64,000 bases of DNA from Acidobacteriota bacterium (GCA_021794095.1 JAJYRN010000005.1:62001-126000), one strand, 5' to 3'; shown: positions 8,066-17,210, counted from the first letter of the stretch. Translations and numbers: made by a program. Notes: generated by a model from the letters alone, not told the origin.

Positions 8066-9436
8066 TCAGGCCCAGCGCATCTCGGCGCTGAAATGCCGGA
8101 GATACTTGGTCTGCTTCACGATGCGGACACCGCGGATGCTCGATGCCTTGGCTTTCAGTTCGCAGATGGCTTCGGCGGCATAGTCGAAATGGCTCTGGGT
8201 GTACATCCGGCGCGGGAAGGCCAGGCGCACGAGCTCCATGGGGTGGTAGGTCTCGGTGCCGTCATCGAGGTGCCGGCCGAACATCACACTGCCGATCTCC
8301 ACGCCCCGGATGCCGGCCTCAAGGTAGAGGGCGTTGCACAGGCTCCAGGCCGGGTAGTCCTCGGGCTTGAGGTGGGGCAGGAAGTCCTTGGCGTCCATGT
8401 AAACGGCATGGCCCCCCGTGGGCTCCACGATGGAGACGCCCCCGGCCAGGAGCTTTTCGCCCATGTATTCGGCCGTGCGCAGCCGGTAGCGCAGATAGTC
8501 CTCGTGGAGGCCTTCCTCCAGGCCCACGGCCAGGGCATTCAGATCACGCCCGGCAAGGCCGCCATAAGTGGGGAAGCCCTCAGTGAGGATGAGCATGTTC
8601 TTGGCGGCCTCCACCCAGGCTTCGTCGTTCAGTGCCAGGAATCCGCCGATGTTCACCAGCCCGTCCTTCTTGGCGCTCATGGTGCAGCCGTCCGCCAGCC
8701 GGAAGATCTCCTGGGCGATCTCCTTCACACTGCGGTGTTGCTGCCCCTCCTCGCGCATCTTGATGAACATCGCGTTCTCGGCGAAGCGGCAGACGTCGAG
8801 GATGAGCGGCTTGCCGTATTTCTTGAGCAGGGCGCTATACGCCCGGAGGTTGGCCAGGCTCACGGGTTGGCCCCCGCCGCTGTTGTTGGTGAGGGTCATC
8901 ATGCCGAAGGGGATGCGGTGCCCCTCGCACTTGAGCAGATCCTCGACCTTTTCCAGATCAATGTTGCCCTTGAAGGGGTGCCGGGTCTTCGGTTGCAGGC
9001 CCTCGGGGATGACCAGGTCCACGCCTTCGCCTCCGGCGTACTCGAGGTTGGCGCGGGTGGTGTCGAAATGGGTGTTGTTGGGGACGAGGTCGCCCTTCTT
9101 CGTTGCCACGGAGAAGAGGATCCGTTCCGCGGCGCGGCCCTGGTGAGTGGGGATGATGTGTTTGTAGCCCGTCAGATCCTTGAGGACGGCTTCCAGGCGG
9201 AAGAAGGAGTTGGCTCCGGCGTAGCTCTCATCTCCTTCCATGATGGCGCCCCACTGGCGGGCGGACATGGCGCCCGTGCCGCTGTCCGTGAGGAAATCCA
9301 GGAGGACATCGTCGGCCTTCAGTTTGAAGACGTTGAGTTTCGCCGCCTCCAGCAGCACGGCCCGCTCCTCGGGGGTGGTCATGCGGATGGGCTCTACGGA
9401 CTTGATGCGGAAGGGCTCGATGATGGTGCGGGGCAT
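8066..9436 (-). CDS. tnaA: Tryptophanase (beta-eliminating PLP lyase)
   Basis: This 456-residue PLP enzyme of the tryptophanase/tyrosine phenol-lyase family degrades tryptophan to indole, pyruvate and ammonia. Landmarks are DSGTGAMS, PTHQGRAAE, the SNSxGGQPVS-type loop, the PLP lysine in MSAKKDG, and EGFPTYGGLAGRD. Two specificity positions match tryptophanase: HFDTTR carries Asp where tyrosine phenol-lyases have Thr (Thr124 in Citrobacter), and GVEIGS carries Val where they have Arg (Arg381). Other stretches (LVNIGGFL, AGRDL) look lyase-like, so this is a mixed-type family member. The start has AGGAG 6-10 bases upstream. No leader peptide or permease gene is adjacent. Confidence 0.88.
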   Translation of the reverse strand: MPRTIIEPFRIKSVEPIRMTTPEERAVLLEAAKLNVFKLKADDVLLDFLTDSGTGAMSARQWGAIMEGDESYAGANSFFRLEAVLKDLTGYKHIIPTHQGRAAERILFSVATKKGDLVPNNTHFDTTRANLEYAGGEGVDLVIPEGLQPKTRHPFKGNIDLEKVEDLLKCEGHRIPFGMMTLTNNSGGGQPVSLANLRAYSALLKKYGKPLILDVCRFAENAMFIKMREEGQQHRSVKEIAQEIFRLADGCTMSAKKDGLVNIGGFLALNDEAWVEAAKNMLILTEGFPTYGGLAGRDLNALAVGLEEGLHEDYLRYRLRTAEYMGEKLLAGGVSIVEPTGGHAVYMDAKDFLPHLKPEDYPAWSLCNALYLEAGIRGVEIGSVMFGRHLDDGTETYHPMELVRLAFPRRMYTQSHFDYAAEAICELKAKASSIRGVRIVKQTKYLRHFSAEMRWA

Positions 9437-9546
9437 AGTGGCTCCTGCGGATGGTCCAGGTTATCCAAGGCTGCCCGAACGGGCGTCACATCGGGGGACT
9501 GGCGGCTGATGCGCCCTCCGGCCATCCTGAAAGGTGTGGAGTGCCC

Positions 9547-10347
9547 ATGAGTCTGCTGCTGGCCGTGGATGTCGGAAACACCAACGTGGTGCTGGGGATC
9601 TTCGACCTCGACCAGGGGCCGGATTCGCCCCTGGTGTGCTCCTGGCGGCTGGCCACCAGCCGTGAGCGCACCGTGGATGAATACGGCCTGTCGGCCTTGG
9701 CGCTGCTCCGCCACCGCGGCATCGAAGCCCATCAGATCAAGCACGTATGCATTTCCTGCGTGGTGCCTCCGCTGCACCCCATCCTGATGGCCCTTGCCAA
9801 GGTGTATTTCGGGGTGGATGCGTTTTATGTGGAGCCGGGCATCAAGACCGGCGTGAAGGTGCTGCTCGACAACCCCAACGAACTGGGGGCTGATCGCCTC
9901 GTCAACGCCGTGGCGGGCATCGAGAAGTACGGCGCGCCCCTCATCGTGGTGGATTTCGGCACCGCCACGACCTTCGATGTGGTGAACGTGAAGAAGGAAT
10001 ACCTCGGCGGCCTCATCACGCCGGGTGTCAAGATCAGCGCCGAAGCCCTGTTCCAGCGGGCCAGCCGCCTGCCGCGTGTGGAAGTCGCCGAACCCGAGCG
10101 GCTGGTGGGCCGCAACACGGTGCAGGCCATGCAGTCCGGCATCTTCTACGGCTACATCGGTCTGGTGGATGGCATCCTCCAGCGCCTGCTGGCGGAATGC
10201 CCCGCGGCCACGGTGATCGCCACCGGGGGCCTTGGGCGGGTGATGGCGCCCCACATCCCGCGCATCCAGCACCTGGCCCCGGATCTCACCCTGGATGGCC
10301 TGCGCATCCTGTGGCTGAGGAACCAGGGTGGCCGCCGCTCCGCATGA
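9547..10347 (+). CDS. coaX: Type III pantothenate kinase
   Basis: This 266-residue ASKHA-fold kinase phosphorylates pantothenate in the first step of coenzyme A synthesis. Its motifs are the N-terminal VDVGNTNVVLG phosphate loop, ELGADRLVNAVA (catalytic Asp region), VVDFGTATTFDVV and GGLITPGVKIS. The ATG at 9547 follows GGAG with a 6-nt gap. It overlaps birA by 4 nt (ATGA), and the coaX-birA pairing is a common arrangement of two cofactor genes. It is divergent from tnaA. Confidence 0.96.
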   Translation: MSLLLAVDVGNTNVVLGIFDLDQGPDSPLVCSWRLATSRERTVDEYGLSALALLRHRGIEAHQIKHVCISCVVPPLHPILMALAKVYFGVDAFYVEPGIKTGVKVLLDNPNELGADRLVNAVAGIEKYGAPLIVVDFGTATTFDVVNVKKEYLGGLITPGVKISAEALFQRASRLPRVEVAEPERLVGRNTVQAMQSGIFYGYIGLVDGILQRLLAECPAATVIATGGLGRVMAPHIPRIQHLAPDLTLDGLRILWLRNQGGRRSA

Positions 10348-11015
10348 TGCATCCGATCCTGATCCACCTGGCGGCGGTGGATTCCACCCAGGCCTTCCTG
10401 AAACGCCATCCGGAACTGGGCTTTTGCGCTGTTCTGGCGGACCACCAGACCGCCGGGGTGGGGCGCCAGGGCAATCGCTGGGAAAGCGCCGCCGGCGCGG
10501 GGCTCTGGCTTTCGGTGGCCCTCCCGCCGCCAGAGCTTCCACCCGGCCTGGTGATGCAGCGGGCCATGGCAGCGGCGGCCCACGCGCTGGATCCTTCGGG
10601 CCAGGTGCTCGGGCTCAAATGGCCCAACGATCTGGTGGCCTGGCAAGACGGCCGGCTGCGCAAGGTGGGCGGCATCCTGGGGGAGCAGGTTGGAGGCCGC
10701 CTCATCCTGGGGCTGGGCGTGAACCTGAGCGAAGCGCCCGACCTTCCAGGCCGGCCCATTCCTCCCGCTTCCCTGAAGGAACTGGGCCTGGAGGCCCCTT
10801 CACGGCCAAAGTTGGCCTCGCGCATCACTCGATCATTCAGTCATTTGGACGGATATCATCAACCGGCCTTTTTCTGGCCGGAGCCCGGGGCGCCCATCCG
10901 CTGGGAAGCGGGCCAGGGCACCTGCCTGGGTTGGGAGCCGGATGGCCGGTTGAAGGTTGCCACCGCGAGCGGCATCCACCGGATCAGCGCGGGCGAGGTG
11001 ACTGGTCTGGGCTAA
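10344..11015 (+). CDS. birA: Biotin-[acetyl-CoA carboxylase] ligase, catalytic form without DNA-binding domain
   Basis: This 223-residue protein contains only the biotin protein ligase core and the small C-terminal domain. The biotinyl-AMP loop region reads GVGRQGNRWES, and KWPNDLV and KVGGILGE are family hallmarks. The N-terminal helix-turn-helix of the E. coli repressor is absent, so it should attach biotin to carboxylase carrier protein without repressing bio genes. The start is ATG at 10344 (ATGA overlap with coaX) or the next codon at 10347; no clear ribosome site is present, as expected for coupled translation. The 3' end overlaps the convergent MFS gene by 4 nt. Confidence 0.93.
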   Translation: MMHPILIHLAAVDSTQAFLKRHPELGFCAVLADHQTAGVGRQGNRWESAAGAGLWLSVALPPPELPPGLVMQRAMAAAAHALDPSGQVLGLKWPNDLVAWQDGRLRKVGGILGEQVGGRLILGLGVNLSEAPDLPGRPIPPASLKELGLEAPSRPKLASRITRSFSHLDGYHQPAFFWPEPGAPIRWEAGQGTCLGWEPDGRLKVATASGIHRISAGEVTGLG

Positions 11016-12358
11016 TGCGCGTTGGCCCCACGTCCCGCCTTGGCATTCCACAGGCGGGTCATGATGAAGGCGCCGATGAGGCTGAAGGGGATGATGCAGC
11101 CGACCCAGACCCAGGCGCTGGTGGGGGTGTGGCCTGCGGTCGCGATGCCATCCCAGCCGTGATCCTTGAGAATGAGCCCCAGCCCGATGCCCGTGAGACC
11201 CGAACCGATGTACTGGATGCCGTCCAGGGCGCCGGCCACGGTGGCCGCGGCCTTGCGTCCCCCGAAGTCCATGGAGGCGGTGCCGGTCAGCATGCCATGC
11301 ACCCCGAAGATGAACATGGCCGTGAGGCCCAGCAGCACCACGGCCCAGATCTGGCCGGCGTGGGTGTCACGGCCCAGGGAGGCGCCCAGCAGGGCGAGCA
11401 TGACCACCTGGATCAGGTAGAAGATGAACGCCACGGGCGGGCGCCGGGACTGGAACAGCTTGTCGCTCATCCAGCCGCAGAGCAAGCCGCCGAAGATGCC
11501 GCCCCCCATGAAGGCCACACCGGTCCACCAGTAGATGGGGTTGCTGGTCGGCAGACGGTAGAGGGCTTTCAGATACTCGGTGAAGTAGAGCATGACGCCC
11601 TGGCGGACGAAGCCCGTGCAGAACTCGGCGCAGATCAGGGCGACGATGATGGGATTGCGGAAGACCGTCCGCATCAGGTCGCGGAAGGGCAGGGGCGTGT
11701 CCTCGGCATCCTGGGCCCGGGATCCATCGCCGGTGTCGAAGTCCTTGAAGCCCGCATGGCTGGGCCGGTTTCGAACCAGGAGGATGTCCACCAGGAACAT
11801 CACGGCCATGAACAGGCTCGGGACGATGAAGATCCAGTACCAGGGCAGCCTGCTGAGGATGAAGGCGCCCGCGGACACCGCGAAGAAGTAGCCTGACGAG
11901 ATCATGATCCCGAAAATTCCTCCGAAGACGCCGCGTTCCTCGACGTGGAACCAGGTGCTGTTGACCTTCACCACGGACAGCGCGCCCAGGCTCTGGAAGT
12001 ACATGTTCAGGCTCCAGAGCAGGCTCAGACTGAGCATGAGCTTCGTCGTGAAGCCCCCCATGAACAGGAGGCCGACCGCGAGGTTCAGGGCCGCCGCGCC
12101 GAGGGCGCCGTAGAGGATGGCTTTCCGGCCTCCGATGCGATCGGCCAAAGGCCCCGTGAAGGCCACGGACAGGCCGTAGGTCCAGAAGCCCAGCGACGCG
12201 ATGAAGCCCATCTGGGCGATGTCGAGGTGGTACAGGCCGCCAATCTGGGACTTCACGACGTTGAAGTTGTAGCGGCCCATGTACATGGCTGCGTACGTCA
12301 GGCCCAGGGGGAACCAGTTCATGAACCGGCGGAAACGGTAGGCGCGGCTGTGTTCCAA
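11012..12358 (-). CDS. MFS transporter, organophosphate:phosphate antiporter (GlpT/UhpT)-like
   Basis: This 448-residue polytopic membrane protein has about 12 predicted helices. The N-terminal NWFPLGLTYAAMYMGRYNFN resembles the GlpT/UhpT branch (YxxRYN-like), and PLADRIGGRK is the loop 2-3 MFS signature. Family members swap sugar phosphates or glycerol 3-phosphate for phosphate; the substrate here cannot be told. The TTG at 12358 is chosen because GAGG lies 5 bases upstream; an ATG at 12322 lacks a ribosome site. A TTGGGC/17 bp/TAGCCT promoter precedes it. It converges on birA with a 4-nt overlap. Confidence 0.88.
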   Translation of the reverse strand: MEHSRAYRFRRFMNWFPLGLTYAAMYMGRYNFNVVKSQIGGLYHLDIAQMGFIASLGFWTYGLSVAFTGPLADRIGGRKAILYGALGAAALNLAVGLLFMGGFTTKLMLSLSLLWSLNMYFQSLGALSVVKVNSTWFHVEERGVFGGIFGIMISSGYFFAVSAGAFILSRLPWYWIFIVPSLFMAVMFLVDILLVRNRPSHAGFKDFDTGDGSRAQDAEDTPLPFRDLMRTVFRNPIIVALICAEFCTGFVRQGVMLYFTEYLKALYRLPTSNPIYWWTGVAFMGGGIFGGLLCGWMSDKLFQSRRPPVAFIFYLIQVVMLALLGASLGRDTHAGQIWAVVLLGLTAMFIFGVHGMLTGTASMDFGGRKAAATVAGALDGIQYIGSGLTGIGLGLILKDHGWDGIATAGHTPTSAWVWVGCIIPFSLIGAFIMTRLWNAKAGRGANAH

Positions 12359-12376
12359 GTGGACCTCGATGTCTCC

Positions 12377-12405
12377 AGGCTACCGGAGCCCGGGTGTCCG
12401 CCCAA
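12377..12405 (-). promoter_or_regulatory. Putative sigma70-type promoter of the MFS gene
   Basis: On the minus strand, TTGGGC (12405-12400), a 17-bp spacer and TAGCCT (12382-12377) lie 18 bp before the TTG start at 12358. The same -35 hexamer precedes tRNA-Gln. Confidence 0.5.
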
Positions 12406-12428
12406 GTAACGAGCGTGTGAAGCTGGAT

Positions 12429-12674
12429 TTACTGCGCCTTCTGGAATACCTCATCCATGCCGGTCAGTTCCCAGTGTCCACCATGGCGGGTGAAGGTGGC
12501 GTGGCGCTCCTTCATGGCGCCCAGCGCGACCTTGGGGTGGAGGATCTGGAACAAGGGGAACTGGGCGGTGGGGTTGGCCAGACGGATCTGGTACGTGACC
12601 CGGGCGCCTTCCTGGGTGGGCTCCATGCGCAGGGCCCGCACGAAAACCGCCTGGGCAGCGGGGAGGTTGAGCAC
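12429..12674 (-). CDS. Small hypothetical protein (81 aa)
   Basis: This short gene is not recognised. The codons have strong third-position G/C bias in this frame, supporting a real gene. The protein has no signal peptide or membrane segment; it contains [10 protein letters not shown] and a basic/aromatic C-terminal half ([13 protein letters not shown]). GTG at 12674 is a possible start with GAGG about 10 bases upstream; the frame stays open to an ATG at 12749, which would run into the kbl leader. It is divergent from kbl, and its stop is 70 bp from the MFS start. A role cannot be assigned. Confidence 0.45.
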   Translation of the reverse strand: MLNLPAAQAVFVRALRMEPTQEGARVTYQIRLANPTAQFPLFQILHPKVALGAMKERHATFTRHGGHWELTGMDEVFQKAQ

Positions 12675-12760
12675 GCATGCAGGCCTCGGGTGGACGCAGG
12701 TTGGGCCCCGATGGTGACACACTGGAGGCTCGGCCGCAGCGGCCTGCATGGAGACCCGCC

Positions 12761-13948
12761 GTGAATCCTGGCTTCCTGAACCATCTGAACTCCGAGATCC
12801 AGAAGCTCCGAGAGGCCGGCCTCTACAAGACCGAGCGCGTGATGACGAGCCCCCAGAGCGCCTGGGTGGAGGCCAACGGGAAGAAGGTCATCAACCTCTG
12901 CGCCAACAACTACCTGGGCCTGGCCAATCACCCGGAGCTGGTGAAGGCGGCCGAGGCGGCCCTGCCGAAGTACGGGTTCGGCCTCTCCAGCGTGCGCTTC
13001 ATCTGCGGCACCCAGGACATCCACAAGCAGCTGGAAGCCAAGATCAGCGCCTTCCTCGGCATGGAGGACACCCAGCTCTACTCCAGCTGTTTCGACGCCA
13101 ACGGCGGCGTCTTCGAGCCGCTGCTGGGCGAGGAGGACGCCCTCATCAGCGATGCCCTCAACCACGCCTCGATCATTGACGGCATCCGCCTCTGCAAGGC
13201 CCAGCGCTTCCGCTACGCCAACAGCGACATGGCCGATCTGGATGCCCAGTTGAAGGCCGCGTCAGGCTGCCGTTTCAAGCTGGTGGTGACGGACGGCGTG
13301 TTCAGCATGGACGGCTATATCGCGAAGCTGCCGGAGATCTGCGACATCGCGGAGAAGCACGGGGCCATGGTCATGGTGGACGACAGCCATGCGGTGGGCT
13401 TCATCGGCGAGAAGGGCCGCGGCACCCACGAACACCACGGCGTCATGGGCCGAGTGGACATTCTCACGGGCACCCTGGGGAAGGCCCTGGGCGGCGCCAG
13501 CGGCGGCTACGTGGCCTCCAGCCAGCCCGTCATTGACTGGCTGCGGCAGAAGAGCCGTCCCTACCTGTTCTCCAACACCTTGGCCCCCACCATCGTGGCC
13601 ACCAGCTTGCACGTGCTGGACATGCTGGAGCAGGGCGGCGAGCTTCGCGCCCGCCTGCGGGAGAACAGCCGCCACTTCCGTGCCGGCATGGAGAAGCTGG
13701 GCTTCAAGCTGCTGCCCGGCGAGCATCCCATCATTCCCGTCATGCTCTACGACGCACCCCTGGCTCAGGCCTTCGCCTCGAAGCTGCTGGACGAGGGCGT
13801 CTACGTCACTGGCTTCTTCTTCCCCGTGGTGCCCCAGGGCCAGGCCCGGATCCGCACCCAGATGTCCGCCGCCCACACCCGCGAGGATCTGGACCGCGCC
13901 ATTGCCGCCTTCGCCAAGGTGGGCCGCGAGCTGGGCGTGATCAAGTAG
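12761..13948 (+). CDS. kbl: Glycine C-acetyltransferase (2-amino-3-ketobutyrate CoA ligase)
   Basis: This 395-residue PLP enzyme of the alpha-oxoamine synthase family cleaves 2-amino-3-ketobutyrate with CoA to glycine and acetyl-CoA, completing threonine degradation after Tdh. Its features are [26 protein letters not shown], the [10 protein letters not shown] aspartate and the PLP lysine in [10 protein letters not shown]. The length matches the E. coli enzyme (398). GTG at 12761 is used, with GGAGA 7-11 bases upstream; the upstream frame is open but not protein-like. tdh lies 800 bp downstream on the same strand, separated by two minus-strand genes, and gcvTH is 9 kb upstream. Confidence 0.96.
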   Translation: MNPGFLNHLNSEIQKLREAGLYKTERVMTSPQSAWVEANGKKVINLCANNYLGLANHPELVKAAEAALPKYGFGLSSVRFICGTQDIHKQLEAKISAFLGMEDTQLYSSCFDANGGVFEPLLGEEDALISDALNHASIIDGIRLCKAQRFRYANSDMADLDAQLKAASGCRFKLVVTDGVFSMDGYIAKLPEICDIAEKHGAMVMVDDSHAVGFIGEKGRGTHEHHGVMGRVDILTGTLGKALGGASGGYVASSQPVIDWLRQKSRPYLFSNTLAPTIVATSLHVLDMLEQGGELRARLRENSRHFRAGMEKLGFKLLPGEHPIIPVMLYDAPLAQAFASKLLDEGVYVTGFFFPVVPQGQARIRTQMSAAHTREDLDRAIAAFAKVGRELGVIK

Positions 13949-13966
13949 GTCCGGCAGTGCCGGGGA

Positions 13967-14215
13967 TCACAGCCGGATGCGGTACGTGGTCCCCGGCACC
14001 TGCTCTTTCAGCATCAGGTCGAGGGTCCAGCGGCCATCGGGGAAGGCCGAGTAGACCCTGGCGGTGAGTACCGATTCCTTCAGCCAAGCCTTCAGTTCGT
14101 CATAACTCCCGAAGGTGGGCGGCTGCCAGTTCTCGACCACGGGCCGAGTCCCAGCATCGGGACGCACGTAGGCCTGGAGCCGGGCCAGGGCGGCCTCGGG
14201 ATCGGGAGGGATCAT
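13967..14215 (-). CDS. Small hypothetical protein (82 aa) coupled to a PilZ gene
   Basis: Not recognised. This soluble 82-residue protein is rich in Trp/Tyr/Leu, with ENWQPPTFGSYDELKAWLKE and ending in TTYRIRL. The ATG at 14215 overlaps the TGA of the PilZ gene (ATGA), so the two are translationally coupled and probably act together. Third-position bias supports coding. It converges on kbl with an 18-bp gap. It might be a partner or effector of the PilZ protein, which is inference from coupling alone. Confidence 0.65.
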   Translation of the reverse strand: MIPPDPEAALARLQAYVRPDAGTRPVVENWQPPTFGSYDELKAWLKESVLTARVYSAFPDGRWTLDLMLKEQVPGTTYRIRL

Positions 14216-14580
14216 CCCGCGGCTCCGATATCCGAGCCGAAGGCCGGATCATCCGGGGTGCGGGACCGGATCAGGGCCTCCATGAGGGAGCGGCTTTCCG
14301 CCTCGAGGGCCTGGGTGAACTGGATGGCGGTACCGCTCAGATCGCTCCGGACGACGATTCCGCGGGCCACGATGCGTTTGCCCGTTTCGCGCTCCATCAG
14401 GAAGATGGCGACACCGCAGAGACGGCCCACGGGAAGGGCGGGGGTGGGCTCCACCAGGAGGCCGCCCAGGCTGACGTTCAGCGCCGAGGCGTAGGCGATC
14501 ATCTGGTCGTTCGTGACGACCTTCACCCGGTACTCGATGGGAACTCTGAGGCAGGCGCGGTGGTTGGCGGGCTGGGTCAT
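14212..14580 (-). CDS. PilZ domain protein, predicted c-di-GMP receptor
   Basis: This is a 122-residue single-domain PilZ protein. Both ligand motifs are present: RACLR fits RxxxR at residues 8-12, and NVSLGG fits (D/N)xSxxG about 30 residues later. PilZ domains bind cyclic di-GMP and change the activity of linked or partner proteins in motility, exopolysaccharide or secretion control. No second domain is attached, so it must act through a partner, possibly the 82-residue protein whose start overlaps its stop. It lies between kbl and tdh on the opposite strand and is divergent from tdh. Confidence 0.87.
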   Translation of the reverse strand: MTQPANHRACLRVPIEYRVKVVTNDQMIAYASALNVSLGGLLVEPTPALPVGRLCGVAIFLMERETGKRIVARGIVVRSDLSGTAIQFTQALEAESRSLMEALIRSRTPDDPAFGSDIGAAG

Positions 14581-14747
14581 GGGCGATCCGAGCGGCCATC
14601 ATACCGCGGCCTTCGATCCCGCTGATCAGACGAGGCGCCCCGGCTTGGCCGGAGGTCATCGGCCGCCGGTGAAAAAGGTCAAGCTCCCGGTTGGAAGGCT
14701 TGGATCGGCGGGGGCTTGGTGCTCCAATGGGGCGGTTGGAGGGGTCT

Positions 14748-15779
14748 ATGAAAGCTCTGGTAAAGGCCAAGCGCGAGGAAGGCATCTGGATGGCCGAGGT
14801 GCCGATGCCGGACATGGGCCCCAACGATGTGCTCATCCGGGTGCACAAGAGCGCCATCTGCGGCACGGATGTCCACATCTACAACTGGGACGCGTGGGCG
14901 CAGAAGACCATCCCCGTGCCCATGGTGGTGGGCCATGAGTACTTCGGCATCATCGAGGCCGTGGGTTCCGAGGTGGAGGGCTACAAACCCGGTGACCGCG
15001 TGAGCGGCGAGGGCCACATCACCTGCGGTCATTGCCGGAACTGCCGCGCGGGCAAGCGCCACCTCTGCCGCAACACGGTGGGCGTGGGTGTGAACCGCAC
15101 GGGCTCCTTCGCCGAGTACCTCTCCATCCCGGCCTTCAACGTCTTCAAGGTGCCCGACAACATTCCGGGCGAGGCGGCCTCTATCTTTGATCCCTACGGC
15201 AACGCGGCGCACACGGCCCTCAGTTTTGACATGGTGGGCGAGGATGTGCTCATCACGGGCGCGGGCCCCATCGGCATCATGGCCGTGGCCATCGCCAAGC
15301 ACGTGGGCGCCCGTAACGTGGTGATCACGGACGTGAACGAGTATCGCCTCTCCCTCGCCCGGAAGATGGGCGCGACCGTGGCCGTGAACCCCAAGGACAA
15401 GGACCTGCCCACGGTCATGAAGGAACTCAGCATGACCGAGGGCTTCGATGTGGGCCTGGAAATGAGCGGCAACCGCAACGCCTTCGAGTCCATGCTCGAG
15501 GCCATGCACCACGGGGGCCGCGTCGCCCTCCTGGGCATCCTCCCCGGCGACTGCGCTGTGGACTGGAGCCAGGTCATCTTCAAGGGCCTCATCCTGAAGG
15601 GCATCTACGGCCGCGAGATGTTCGAGACCTGGTACAAGATGGCCGCCATGCTCCAGTCCGGCCTGGACATCACCCCCGTCATCACGCACCGCTTCGGCAT
15701 TGACGACTTCCAGAAGGGCTTCGACGCCATGCGGAGCGGCCAGAGTGGCAAGGTGATCCTGGATTGGGGCGTGCAGTAG
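14748..15779 (+). CDS. tdh: L-threonine 3-dehydrogenase
   Basis: This 343-residue zinc-dependent medium-chain dehydrogenase oxidises L-threonine to 2-amino-3-ketobutyrate with NAD+. Catalytic zinc ligands sit in [14 protein letters not shown] and GHEYFG; the structural zinc cysteines are in [15 protein letters not shown]. The nucleotide-binding loop reads GAGPIGIMA. The length matches E. coli Tdh (341). ATG at 14748 has GGAGGGG 4 to 10 bases upstream; an ATG at 14691 would add a non-conserved leader. Kbl, the next pathway enzyme, is encoded just upstream. A strong hairpin terminator follows. Confidence 0.97.
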   Translation: MKALVKAKREEGIWMAEVPMPDMGPNDVLIRVHKSAICGTDVHIYNWDAWAQKTIPVPMVVGHEYFGIIEAVGSEVEGYKPGDRVSGEGHITCGHCRNCRAGKRHLCRNTVGVGVNRTGSFAEYLSIPAFNVFKVPDNIPGEAASIFDPYGNAAHTALSFDMVGEDVLITGAGPIGIMAVAIAKHVGARNVVITDVNEYRLSLARKMGATVAVNPKDKDLPTVMKELSMTEGFDVGLEMSGNRNAFESMLEAMHHGGRVALLGILPGDCAVDWSQVIFKGLILKGIYGREMFETWYKMAAMLQSGLDITPVITHRFGIDDFQKGFDAMRSGQSGKVILDWGVQ

Positions 15780-15800
15780 CCCGACCGAACGAGAACCCGC

Positions 15801-15825
15801 AAAATGCGGCCACTGGCCGCATTTT
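15801..15825. terminator. Bidirectional intrinsic terminator between tdh and a lipoprotein gene
   Basis: An 11-bp perfect stem AAAATGCGGCC/GGCCGCATTTT with a 3-nt loop lies 22 bp after the tdh stop. A-run and T-run ends make it functional in both directions, matching the convergent lipoprotein gene ending at 15874. Confidence 0.85.
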
Positions 15826-15873
15826 GTTCACTGCGCGCGAAGGTGCGCAGCCTGTCATCAAGGAATTGAAACT

Positions 15874-16497
15874 TCAACGGGCAGGCTGTGGTTGAGGAAT
15901 GGGCGGGAAGGTGTTGCCATCCACCGGCTTGCCATTCTGGAGCAGCGTGTCACTGGCATCGCCTTCACCGCCGGGTTTGAGGTCGGTTCCAAGGCAGGCC
16001 AGGTCGTACGTATCCAGCTTGGTGTTGAACCGCTGGCGCACGGGGCCGCGCCGGGGCTGGACATCCTCGATGGGCTGGGAGACGTAGGCCCGGTAGAGGA
16101 ACGGGTGGCCCCAGGGGGTCTCGGGCACCTGGTCCAGGTACTCGGGAACCAGATCCTGTAGGCTGCCGGGATACTCCCCGTGCTTGCCTTTGTACCGGGT
16201 CAGGGCATCGCAGATGCGGGTCATAGATGAGCGCACCTGTCTGTGGCGGTCGGCGATATCCCGCGCCACGAACGCATCGAGGAGGTAGAGATCCCGGCGG
16301 GCCTGACGGGCGGCATCGGTATCGGGATACCGCGCCACGAGCTGCTGCATCATGGCCCGCGCTTCGAGACTGCGGCCTTCCAGGTTGAGCTTTCGGGCCT
16401 CCTCGTAGAGGTTGCCGGGAAGACGGGGATCCTCCGAACTGCATCCTGCCAGCAGGAACGAGAGGGCAAGGATGGTGGCGAATCGGGCCCGAAGCAT
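15874..16497 (-). CDS. Predicted lipoprotein with TPR-like N-terminal and GspG-like C-terminal region
   Basis: This is a 207-residue exported protein. The signal peptide ends in the lipobox LLAGC, predicting a lipid-anchored cysteine at residue 19. Residues 30-75 resemble one or two TPR-type helix pairs (NLYEEARKLNLEGRSLEARA). The region from about 95 (ICDALTRYKGKHGEYP) to PETPWGHPFLYRA resembles the C-terminal fold of type II secretion pseudopilins (GspG), which is often found in unrelated lipoproteins. Its exact role is unknown. It is divergent from udk, with a 59-bp gap, and no clear ribosome site is seen. Confidence 0.75.
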   Translation of the reverse strand: MLRARFATILALSFLLAGCSSEDPRLPGNLYEEARKLNLEGRSLEARAMMQQLVARYPDTDAARQARRDLYLLDAFVARDIADRHRQVRSSMTRICDALTRYKGKHGEYPGSLQDLVPEYLDQVPETPWGHPFLYRAYVSQPIEDVQPRRGPVRQRFNTKLDTYDLACLGTDLKPGGEGDASDTLLQNGKPVDGNTFPPIPQPQPAR

Positions 16498-16556
16498 GGC
16501 CGAACCATAGCAGAGGGGGGGCCGCCCTTGAAGTAGGATGGATGCCGGAGGCGCAC

Positions 16557-17210
16557 ATGCCGGACAAACCCATGCTGGTGGGTATCGTGGGAGGGTCCGG
16601 CAGTGGCAAGACCTCCGTGGCGGTGGAGCTGGTGAAGCGCTTGAAGCGCCGCAAGCTGACGCCCCTGCTCCTTGACATGGATGCCTACTACGCGCCGTTG
16701 GAGTTGGTGAAAGCCCGGTTTGGAACCCGGCCCGTCAACTGGGACCATCCCCATGCCTTCGACCTGGAACTGATGGCCGCGCATCTCTCGGCCCTGCACC
16801 AGGGCCAACCCATCCGCAAGCCGCGCTACGATTTCACCCTTTCGGACCGGATCGGCTGGGAAGAGCCGCTTCCGCCGGGGCCGGTGGTCATCCTGGAGGG
16901 CCTACTGCTGTTCGCCTTGCCGGAGTTGCGCGACCAGCTGGATGTGAAGATCTTTGTGGATACGGATGCCGACATCCGGATCCTCCGCCGGATCCGCCGC
17001 GACACCCAGGAACGGGGCCGCAGCCTGGAAAGCGTCATGGACCAGTACGAACAGAGCGTGCGTCCCATGCACCTGGAATTCGTGGAACCCAGCAAGCGGT
17101 GGGCCGATCTCATCGTGCCGACCGGAGTGGAGAACCGCACGGCCCTGGACATGATCGTCCACCACATTTGCGGGCGGGTGCTGGGCCGCGAGGAACCGGC
17201 GCATGTTTGA
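16557..17210 (+). CDS. udk: Uridine kinase-like P-loop kinase
   Basis: This 217-residue kinase phosphorylates uridine/cytidine to the monophosphate in pyrimidine salvage. Walker A is GGSGSGKTS, followed by LDMDAYYAP, the NWDHPHAFD substrate segment, KPRYDFTLS and VVILEGLLLF. Conserved RRIRRDTQERGRS forms the lid. ATG at 16557 is preferred because GGAG ends 6 bases upstream; another in-frame ATG lies at 16542. The 3' end overlaps the rhodanese gene by 8 nt. The phosphoribulokinase family is close, but motif order and length fit Udk. Confidence 0.92.
   Translation: MPDKPMLVGIVGGSGSGKTSVAVELVKRLKRRKLTPLLLDMDAYYAPLELVKARFGTRPVNWDHPHAFDLELMAAHLSALHQGQPIRKPRYDFTLSDRIGWEEPLPPGPVVILEGLLLFALPELRDQLDVKIFVDTDADIRILRRIRRDTQERGRSLESVMDQYEQSVRPMHLEFVEPSKRWADLIVPTGVENRTALDMIVHHICGRVLGREEPAHV

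Noticed and set aside
8066-9436. Annotation of the PLP lyase as tyrosine phenol-lyase
   Set aside because: Thr124- and Arg381-equivalent positions carry Asp and Val as in tryptophanase.
12732-12744. GGCCGCAGCGGCC palindrome upstream of kbl as operator
   Set aside because: Short GC-rich palindromes are expected by chance in this composition; no second copy was seen.
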